From NCBI GenBank assembly GCA_002179805.1, contig NAVB01003637.1, positions 1 through 12,208 of the forward strand: DNA of 12,208 nucleotides, written 5' to 3'. The notes beneath the pieces were generated by a model, which ran no database searches, was not told where the DNA came from, and saw nothing but the letters and a program-made list of their open reading frames with translations. This document shows positions 1 to 6,456 of this stretch, piece by piece (the first letter of the stretch is position 1; every line of letters starts with the position of its first letter). Made by a program: the position numbers and the translations under genes. The stretch comes from Acanthamoeba lenticulata (lineage: Eukaryota > Discosea > Longamoebia > Acanthamoebidae).

Positions 1-2915
1 TGGCAGTGTGCATCGGGGACTGCCCAGTCCAAAGCGTCACAGAAGCCATCAACCAGGCGACGAACGGGAGCGTCATTGAGGTGAGGCCGGGCGAATACGA
101 CGAAACGCTTACCAGTTCCAACAAGACGCTCACCATCTCGTGCGTGCGCGCGAGACGCAACCAGCTCTTCGCTCTTCCCTGTGTTTCGGGCTGATACCTC
201 ACCTCGTCACACACGAGCAGGTTTGAAAACGTCACAATCCGAGGCACATCGAGCCCGTGGCTGACACTCACTTCCGGGGCCAACTTCACGTTCCTGGGGA
301 CACTGACCCTCAACCTTGGCATGGATCGCTAGATTCCTGCCCAACCAACAAACTTGTCTTACATTTAATTATCTTCTGTTTTCTTCGCTGCTGTCAGGCA
401 TCTTCGTGATGGGCGGCGACATCACCTTGGCCCCCGGCAGCGTCATCAAACAAGCCTCTCAAGAGTCTTGTACGTCTCTCCTGCTCCTCAGAACAACAAT
501 CTCGTTCTCGCCTCATCCGCCAACGCTGTTGTGCACATGCGCCGCAGCTATGCCGGTGTTTCAGCTCTCCGAGAATGCCGTTCTCAACCAGCAGGGCACG
601 CTCGACCTCGAGATCGTGAACGCCACAACGATTGCTTGCGACAGTAGCCGCTTCATCTCCAATGGCAGCCTCACCGTGCGCTCCTCTGGGAGCACAACCG
701 TGGCGAGAGGTCTCCTCCACTTTCCCGTTCTCCAAGTCCACTTTACGTTCACTGACCTGCGTTGATGTTGATGACAATGATGATGACGGAGAACAGGGGT
801 GTGGCTCTACAACAGCGTGTGGGAGCAGTATGGGCCAGTGGACATGATCTTGAACAACCTCCTCCCTTCGAGCGCAGGCGTGGAATTGAATTTGGGCATC
901 TCAACTTCTGTTCCGACGCCGGGCTCGTCGTGGTTTTCGTACGCGCCGGTGAACATCACGATCAACGCGCCGAACACGACCGGTGAGCTTTCCCTCTGAG
1001 ACCAACAGTGTGACCAGTTTTGACGATTGTTGGCTCGAGCAGCCATCAAGATGGCGGCCAACTGTTCGTGGTACCAGAACGCCAATGTCTTCCTCCAAGT
1101 GTCTGACTTGACGGGTGCGTCTCCCCTTGTTCTTGGCCCGTCGAAGCCCTTGTTTTCTTCTAATTTTTCTGTTGGGTTGTGCTTAGCCAACGGAAGCGGC
1201 GTATTGGTGCCCGACAACAACGGGACCCTGTGGCAGCAGAACGCACCCATCTCCATCTTTGTCAATCCCGGCGTTGGTGCGTGCCCTCCCCTGACCATGC
1301 TTTACGCGACCTCGCGCGTGGCGATGGAGATGATGACGCGTCCTTTGTGTGTCAAACAAACAGGCATCATGTTTGAGACGAACATCAACGAAGGGACGTG
1401 GAACCAGAACGACTCTGTTACCATCCGCGCCGAAGGCTTGTTCAACGACGCAGCTTATCCCGCCACCACAGGTGCCGGCTGTCTCGCTCCTTATGGAGGT
1501 CGGAGCAGTTGAATGACAATGATGTTGCTGCAGGGATCGAGTGCGGAGGACAGCGGATGGCCGGATGGCACAGCAACGGCCAGCTCAACGTCACCGCTGA
1601 TCAATACGCCACGGCCGGTGCGCCATCTCCGTCATGCCCCAAGCGTGCGTTTTGCGGCTTCATCGTCGCGCTGACGGGAAGGTGTAAACAGAGAACTGCT
1701 GGGCCGCCAACAGCTCGCCTTCGCCGTCGCCGTCGCCGTCGCCCTGGCTGGTGTCAAACACAAGCCGGCTGGCCGAGGTGCCCGTGCTCGAGTTCAACCC
1801 ATCTGAGCCTGAGATCCGCTTCCTCCCCAAAGGTCAGTCTCGCTCCCTTCTCGTTCGTTCCCGACGAAGCTGACGGATGGCGATGGGATATGATCAGACG
1901 AAGAGGGCGAGGTGGTGGAGGAGCAGGGCGTGAGTGTTCAGGTGGCCAGCCTGAAGCAGGTCAAGAACGACTCGTCCGTCGTCCGCACGGCCTCGGTCGT
2001 CAACGGTGCTCCCCCCACCTTTGGTCGTGAAAAGGAGAATGTTGACGCTGGGCCGAGTGAGAACAGGGACGTGGACCGAAGTGAGTGAAACCCCGTTTGA
2101 AGCGTCGAGCTCTTATCTCTTCACCTCGGCCCTCGTATTCTCGGATGATGAGGACCAAGGCGGAGATGGCAGCGACAACCCGACGCCAGAGCTGAAGCTG
2201 CAGTATTTCCTGTTTGCGCAGGCGACCAGCATCACGCTGGGCTCCAACTTCACCTTTGAAGCCCTGCCTACCTATGCCAAGTTCTCCGTTTCCCTCTCCA
2301 ACTGGCGATGGAACCTGTCAGACGCGGCCTCGGCCGACAACGACGTGGTCGAGATGCGGATTGCGGTCACGCCGGCGTTCACCACGGCCACGCGAAAGGC
2401 CGACACGCCGCAGCCGGGCATCACCACCTTCACGCTCTCCTCCTATAACTCCTCCAGCGGCTCCAACGGGGCGACCACCTCAGTGCGGCTGGTGGAGAGC
2501 ATCGAGCTCGACGGCCAGACCGTGACGGGCTCGGCGGGCGTGGTGTTTGACATTGACTTGGAGACGTCGGAGCTCGTGCTTCGGTTCCCGTTCTTCAACT
2601 CGACGCTCTTTTACGACCCCGGTGCGTTGCTTGCTGCCTGCTGGGACTGCGATTGCCACTGAAGCTGGGGTGACTCTGGTGGATGGGCGCCAACACCCAG
2701 ATTTGGGCGTCCTGTTGGGCTCGTCGAGCAAGGGCGGTGGCGGGGGAAGTGACGACAACGTGGCCATGATCGTGGCGGTCTCGGTCGTGGTGCCTGTGGC
2801 TGTGGTGGTTGTGCTGGGCGCCATCCTCATGGGCACGGTCGTGCTCAGCCTTCAGCGCCAACGGCGCAATAAGCAGCTGCGCCACAGCATCAACCGCCTG
2901 CAGGGCGAATTGTGA
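1..2915 (+). CDS. Right-handed beta-helix type I membrane protein, copy 1 (5' partial)
   Basis: Exons: <1-139, 221-318, 398-469, 548-709, 797-982, 1043-1114, 1187-1276, 1364-1471, 1534-1617, 1692-1832, 1898-2005, 2067-2621, 2701-2915 (TGA stop). The joined frame is open for about 675 residues and every exon aligns to the copy at 3254-6291. The first exon has the start of a parallel beta-helix fold: an A-I-x-x-A motif, then I-E-V-x-P-G-x-Y-x-E and a 'LTI' strand, typical of pectate-lyase-like domains. Short W-x-[QS] beta-strand repeats follow, then a Ser-Pro linker, a domain of about 185 residues, one membrane span and a basic tail. There are many N-x-S/T sequons and paired cysteines, as expected of a secreted ectodomain. 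No catalytic site is recognisable. A role in adhesion or recognition is only a guess. The signal peptide and start lie upstream of base 1. Intron 319-397 starts with GC; the others are GT-AG. Confidence 0.88.
319..397 (+). other. GC-AG intron in copy 1
   Basis: The exon ends ...CTTG and the intron begins gcatgg and ends ctgtcag. No GT donor nearby gives the phase-1 junction needed to enter the next exon in frame. The junction restores a Gly codon between 'TLNL' and 'IFVMGGDITLAPG', which aligns without a gap to copy 2 across its own GC-AG intron at the same place. Confidence 0.75.
797..1617 (+). repeat. Protein repeats [SVGTL]-W-x-[QS] in copy 1, about one per exon
   Basis: Exons 797-982, 1043-1114, 1187-1276, 1364-1471 and 1534-1617 encode six copies of a short strand repeat: VWEQYGPVDMIL, SWFSYAPVNITI, SWYQNANVFLQV, LWQQNAPISIFV, TWNQNDSVTIRA and GWHSNGQLNVTA. 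Trp is invariant, Gln or Ser sits at +2, and alternating hydrophobic residues follow, as in beta-helix rungs. The first exon holds two copies and the rest one each. All borders are phase 1, so every unit is a symmetric exon that can duplicate without breaking the frame. Confidence 0.7.
1715..1744 (+). repeat. Ser-Pro hexanucleotide repeat
   Basis: Five TCGCCN units in tandem encode (Ser-Pro)5 in the linker between the beta-helix part and the C-terminal domain of copy 1. The same site in copy 2 (about 5094-5124) is a degenerate Pro-rich stretch. It is a likely slippage-prone flexible hinge and a candidate O-glycosylation site. Confidence 0.8.
2067..2621 (+). other. C-terminal ectodomain of copy 1, single exon
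   Basis: About 185 residues encoded without interruption. Landmarks are SSYLFTSAL, LKLQYFLFAQ, KFSVSLSNWRW, DTPQPG, VRLVESIELDG and SELVLRFPFFNSTLFYDP. The exon is much longer than the others in the gene, which suggests a separate globular beta-rich domain next to the membrane. I do not recognise a named family with confidence. It is the best conserved part between the two copies. Confidence 0.65.
2760..2852 (+). other. Transmembrane segment of copy 1
   Basis: About 30 uninterrupted hydrophobic residues rich in Val, Ala, Ile and Leu follow a Gly/Ser/Asp linker. A basic cytosolic tail (R-Q-R-R-N-K) comes after, ending in G-E-L. By the positive-inside rule this is type I topology, with the beta-helix outside. 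Confidence 0.9.
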
Positions 2916-3253
2916 CGTCCATACCGTTATGGGCCATCGTGGTTATCCTCTTTCCATTGGCAACAGAAAAAGGAATGCCTGTTCACAAAAATTGCAAGCC
3001 AGCTCGCCCCACCTCTCCCAGCCGAGGAAGAAGACTTGCTCCAGAGGGCGCACGCCCATGCCGTTGCGCCGCAGAGGCCTTGCGATCACTGAACAACAAT
3101 AGCTTGCGGAAAACGATGACAGTTCCATTCCTTGAATGGTAAGCTGGTGTCGACGTTTCTGCAGGTCGGGACCAATCAACAAACGCATGCTGAAATGAGG
3201 CTTTAAGTCCTCGCGGAGCCGCCAAAGTCGCAAGAAGGAGTAAAGTAAAGAGG
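2916..3253 (+). promoter_or_regulatory. Spacer between the two tandem copies
   Basis: 338 bp between the stop of copy 1 and the start of copy 2. No supported gene and no exact AATAAA for copy 1. A CCAAT pentamer on the plus strand at 3172-3176 lies about 80 bp before the copy 2 ATG. A short inverted repeat (CCATTC-ctt-GAATGG, 3125-3139) lies further up. No clear TATA box. It must hold the 3' end of copy 1 and probably the core promoter of copy 2, but transcript ends cannot be placed from sequence. Confidence 0.45.
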
Positions 3254-3347
3254 ATGAAGCCACCACCGACCTGCGTTCAAGTCGCTGGTTGCCTCCTACT
3301 CCTGTGTATGTGCATTATGAAATGTGTTGATGCCAACACAATCTCAG
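3254..3347 (+). other. Signal-peptide exon of copy 2
   Basis: This first coding exon encodes Met-Lys-Pro-rich residues, then a Leu/Cys/Val hydrophobic core and a plausible signal-peptidase site near C-V-D-A. It ends TCAG|gtgcac, phase 1. The exon carries almost nothing but the secretion signal, the usual layout of modular extracellular proteins. The matching exon of copy 1 would lie just upstream of the window. Confidence 0.8.
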
Positions 3348-6291
3348 GTGCACTTCCCGCCTGCTCTGGTTGACTTGCTGGTTGAAGTTTCTTCCCTCTT
3401 AGCATGGAGAGGAACATGCAGTGTGCCTTGAGGAGTGCGCCGTTAAAAGCATCTCCACCGCCATAACCATGGCGTCTGATTCAAGCATCATTGAAGTGAA
3501 GCCAGGAGTCTACAACGAGCCCTCTGTTGCATCAAACAAAGCACTAACTATCATGTACTTATTTATTTCTTTATTATGTTATGTTGTTGAACAGCATCTT
3601 ACCTCCTTCTTGATGCTTGATTCAGGTTTGAAGACAACGTCACAGTGACAGGGGCGTCTGTGTGGCTGGTCCTTGGTCTCAATTCAAGCACAACATTTAT
3701 GGGGAAGGTGACACTCAATGTGGGCATGTGTCTCCCTTACAAGAAAGTTGAAAACAAAACAAACACTTATCCCCTTGTTGACCCACCAGGTGTCTCTGTT
3801 CATGGCGGCAACCTTACATTGGCTCCGGGCAGCATCATCAAGGGAACCACCCAACTGCCTGGTACTCCTGTTTATTGTTACAACATTACCAATGGCCTTT
3901 GATCATGACCAAACTGATTTTGGTGCAACACAGATTGCTCTGTGTTCCACCTTGCCGAAATGGCCACTTTCATGCAACTTGGTCAACTTGAACTGGAGAT
4001 CATCTCTTCTTCTACCATCACTTGTTCTGGGAGCCACTTCTTCTCCAATGGCAGCCTCATCGTGCGCTCAGAAAGCAACACCAATTCTAATGCTGGTTCC
4101 TTCCTTCTGTCAACCATCCTCTGTTGTTTGAAGTCTCATTGGTGATTTGGTGATGGTCAGGTGTGTCACTTTCAAATTGTGTGTGGGACCAGCGTGGTCG
4201 CGTGGAGATGGTCTTGAACAACGTGAACCAGGCAATTACGGGCGTGGACATCATCTCTGCCGCCCCAGCCTATGGTCTTACGCCAGGCTCCGAGTGGCTT
4301 TCTTATGCGCCAGTGAACATCACAATCAACGCGCCTCATGCTCAGGCAAGCAGTCCTGGTATGCTCTTTTCCCTTTGTCTATCTGGGCTTTGGAATCATG
4401 TTGGGTGGGCAACGCAGCTATCAGAATATCAGCCGACTGTTCCTGGCACCAACGTAGAGAGGTCTCACTACAAGTTGTTGGCAGTACACTGTTCCCACTT
4501 ATTTTATATTTTATATTTTATATTTTATATATATTATTTTATATATTTTTAAGATTGAATTTCTGGTCATTGTGTGCGCATGGTCAGGCAAAACGGCTGG
4601 TGTGTTGATTCCTGACAACAACAAGACTTTGTGGCACCAGAGAGCGCCAATCTCCATCTCTGCACGTGCTGGCTCTGGTTTCACCACCCATCATCACCCA
4701 CCCCATGGCCGTGCTGCTGACAGTAAGCTGGCGCAGGCATCATGTTTCAAATGAACGTCAATAGTGGGACATGGAGACAACAGGGCGCGGTCATCATCCG
4801 GGTGGAAGGAGTATTCAATCACACTGCCTACTTCCCCACCATTGGTACAACTGCTATTTTAATTGCCAAGAGTGTGTTGTGCTTCATCTGCTCATCTGGT
4901 GGTATGTGGTCATGCTCAGGAATTGACTGTGGAGGACAGCGGATGACTGGCTGGCACAGGGAAGCGCCGCTCTACATCACCGTTGACAGCGTTGCTACTG
5001 CTGGTACGCTTGTCTTGTCCTCAGGGAGAACACACATCGTACTCACGTGCGTTGATTGGCTCAAACCAGAGTGGTGCTGGGCCAACAACAGTTTGCCGAC
5101 GCCGGCGCCATCTCCGCCACCCTGGCTAGTGTCCAACACAAGTCAGCTGGCCAAGGTGCCTGTGCTCGCGTTCAACCGTTTGGCTCCCGAAGTCCGCCTT
5201 GTACCCAAACGTCAGACCTCCACTCCCTGACCCCTTACTGGCAAGCCTTTTAACTTTTGAAATAGTTCCAGATTGGCACTCGACACTTGATAAACTGAGC
5301 ATAACGATGGGCGTGACCTCTCTGAAGCAGATCCGGCCTGACAACTCAACTGCCCGCACGGCTCAAATCGTGAATGGTGCTCTTGTTTTTGTTTGGCCAA
5401 AAGCTGAAGCATGTTGACCAATTGCATGGCTGGTGGCGAGAGCACAGGATCGTGGGCCAGAGTGAGCGACACCAAGATGGGAGCAACAAGCTCCTACCTC
5501 TTCACCTCGGCGCTTGGCTTCCCCGATGGTGATGGTGGCGACGACGAACAAGGACAAGCACAGCTCAAGCTGCAGTATTTCCTGTTTGCGCAGGAAACCA
5601 GCATCACTCTGGGCACGAAGTACATCTTCAAAGCCCTTCCTTCCTTGGTCAAGTTCTCTGTTCAGCTCTCCAACTGGCCCTGGCGCGGTACCGGCGACAT
5701 GCTCGCGATGCGGTTCAAGATCGGGCCGAAAGTCATCTCGGCCACACGGCAGGCCGACACGCCGCAGTCAGGCGTTACAACCCTGGCGCTATCCAATTTG
5801 CCTGATCCCTATTCTGTGGGCCTGCCCGCAGGCTACGGCAGGGCGATGACCTACGTGCGGCTGGTGGAGAACATCGAGCTCGATGGCCAAATGGTTGAGG
5901 GCTCCGCGGGCGTGGCGTTTGACATGGACTTGGCCACGTCGGAGCTCGTGCTTCGGTTCGGCTTCTTCAACTCATCCCTGCTCTACGACCCTGGTGCGGC
6001 GCTTGTTGGGTTATCCCTCCAGATCTTGATGGTGCTTGTGTCTGACTGTTCGTTTATGCGCCCAAACCATCAGATTTGGGCGTTCTGTTTGGGAAATCGC
6101 CCTTCCCGAGTCCTGGTCCCACTGAGGGCGGCTACAGCAGTTTTGACAACCCAGTGATTCGTTTCTGCGCCCTCGTTGTCGGGCTTGCCGTGCTGGCGTG
6201 CATCATCCGGCTGGTTTTCTGGTTGTTGAACAGGGCCCTTAAGAGGCGTTATGGCCTCCTATCGGCCGAGATTGTCCACCATGAACTGTAA
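3254..6291 (+). CDS. Right-handed beta-helix type I membrane protein, copy 2 (complete)
   Basis: Exons: 3254-3347, 3410-3554, 3626-3723, 3790-3861, 3934-4095, 4161-4358, 4418-4483, 4588-4677, 4737-4844, 4920-5003, 5070-5210, 5266-5376, 5448-5993, 6074-6291 (TAA stop). They sum to 2133 nt, or 710 residues. The ATG at 3254 is chosen because it opens a clear signal peptide (hydrophobic core VAGCLLLLCMCIM). Mature protein in order: beta-helix start with I-E-V-K-P-G-x-Y-N-E (about residues 45-60), W-x-[QS] strand repeats, a Pro-rich linker, a domain of about 180 residues, a membrane span near the C terminus and a basic tail. It is a tandem duplicate of the 1-2915 gene. The start of exon 2 is uncertain: 3410 keeps the phase, while 3403 has the stronger acceptor but breaks the frame. 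The family is not named from sequence alone, and no enzyme motif is visible. Confidence 0.9.
3724..3789 (+). other. GC-AG intron in copy 2
   Basis: The donor reads G|gcatgt and the acceptor cccaccag|GT. The alternative GT at 3728 gives phase 2 and shifts the next exon out of frame; the GT at 3720 gives phase 0 and also fails. The GC donor gives 'TLNV-G-VSVHGG', matching copy 1. The flanking exons (98 and 72 nt) have exactly the same lengths in both copies. The intron is 66 nt with no in-frame stop, so a simple ORF finder would read through it. Confidence 0.75.
4161..5003 (+). repeat. Protein repeats [SVGTLE]-W-x-[QSR] in copy 2
   Basis: These are the orthologous repeats of copy 2: VWDQRGRVEMVL, EWLSYAPVNITI, SWHQRREVSLQV, LWHQRAPISISA, TWRQQGAVIIRV and GWHREAPLYITV. 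They keep the Trp and the alternating strand pattern. Exon lengths are 198, 66, 90, 108 and 84 nt, against 186, 72, 90, 108 and 84 in copy 1. Each repeat is closer to its counterpart in the other copy than to its neighbours, so the repeats predate the gene duplication. Confidence 0.7.
4484..4587 (+). other. AT-rich intron with tandem TATTTTA repeats in copy 2
   Basis: A GT-AG intron of 104 nt, the longest in this gene. Bases about 4500-4550 are almost pure A/T, made of tandem ATTTTATATTTT-like units. The same intron in copy 1 (1115-1186) is 72 nt and lacks the block, so the repeat arose or was lost after duplication. Donor A|gtacac and acceptor tggtcag|GC keep phase 1. Confidence 0.8.
5448..5993 (+). 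other. C-terminal ectodomain of copy 2, single exon
   Basis: The counterpart of 2067-2621, 546 nt against 555. Landmarks SSYLFTSAL, LKLQYFLFAQ, KFSVQLSNWPW, DTPQSG, VRLVENIELDG, SELVLRFGFFNSSLLYDP are shared. Third codon positions are GC-rich here, unlike the more AT-rich upstream exons of the same gene. Position next to the membrane span suggests a stalk-proximal domain; its activity is unknown. Confidence 0.65.
6154..6228 (+). other. Transmembrane segment of copy 2
   Basis: A span of about 25 residues with core FCALVVGLAVLACII, then R-LVFWLL, then a basic tail (N-R-A-L-K-R-R-Y). An Arg interrupts the hydrophobic run near its inner end, unlike copy 1. The sequence is not alignable with the copy 1 span, although the exons start alike (D-L-G-V-L-[LF]-G) and both tails end in Glu-Leu. 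Confidence 0.8.
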
Positions 6292-6426
6292 AGGTTCAAA
6301 TAAATGCCTCTTCCGTGCAAACAGTCTGGCTAATCCATCGGCCTGAATTTTCTTTGATTGGACTGGTTACAATTAAATAAGTTTCTTTTCGAAATACAAG
6401 AATACAATAACGGAGTTAGGCTGGGC
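6292..6426. other. Convergent 3'/3' spacer
   Basis: 135 bp separate the stops of the plus-strand beta-helix gene and the minus-strand WD40 gene. The plus strand has AATAAA at 6299. The minus strand shows no exact AATAAA here, only A/T-rich sequence around 6350-6410. The two mature transcripts could overlap at their 3' ends. Confidence 0.6.
6299..6304 (+). terminator. AATAAA polyadenylation signal of copy 2
   Basis: An exact AATAAA begins 8 bases after the TAA stop of copy 2 (6289-6291). This predicts a very short 3' UTR ending in the spacer near 6315-6335, before the converging minus-strand gene. Confidence 0.65.
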
Positions 6427-6456
6427 TTAGGCCGTGAGGCCAACAGGCGTGAAGAT
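6427..6456 (-). other. 30-nt terminal coding exon
   Basis: The last exon encodes I-F-T-P-V-G-L-T-A and a stop. It is preceded by a good pyrimidine tract and tcttcttgcag, and joins TTTTAC|gtacgt in phase 0 to give G-S-G-T-F-Y-I-F, a sensible last propeller strand. If the intron 6457-6541 were retained, the frame would stay open through unrelated residues to a stop at 6416. Confidence 0.75.

Noticed and set aside
807..1298. Minus-strand frame of 163 residues within copy 1
   Set aside because: It crosses exons that align to copy 2 on the plus strand and shows no family features; it has no counterpart in copy 2.
1398..2030. Plus-strand frame of 210 residues rich in Arg and Pro
   Set aside because: It is out of frame with the conserved exons 1534-1617, 1692-1832 and 1898-2005 and is explained by GC bias and the Ser-Pro repeat.
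2912..3142. Short plus-strand frame after the copy 1 stop, starting with a hydrophobic stretch
   Set aside because: It lies in the spacer, has no counterpart after copy 2 and no splice link to a neighbour. The hydrophobic start is short and followed by Pro/Arg-rich filler.
6280..6291. C-terminal H-H-E-L of copy 2 as an ER-retention signal like HDEL
   Set aside because: The tail follows a type I membrane span, so it faces the cytosol, where the KDEL receptor cannot bind it.
1..6291. Bacterial or viral origin for the beta-helix genes
   Set aside because: Twelve to thirteen spliceosomal introns, a eukaryotic poly(A) signal and a eukaryotic signal peptide/single-span layout argue for long residence in a nuclear genome. 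An ancient transfer cannot be tested here.
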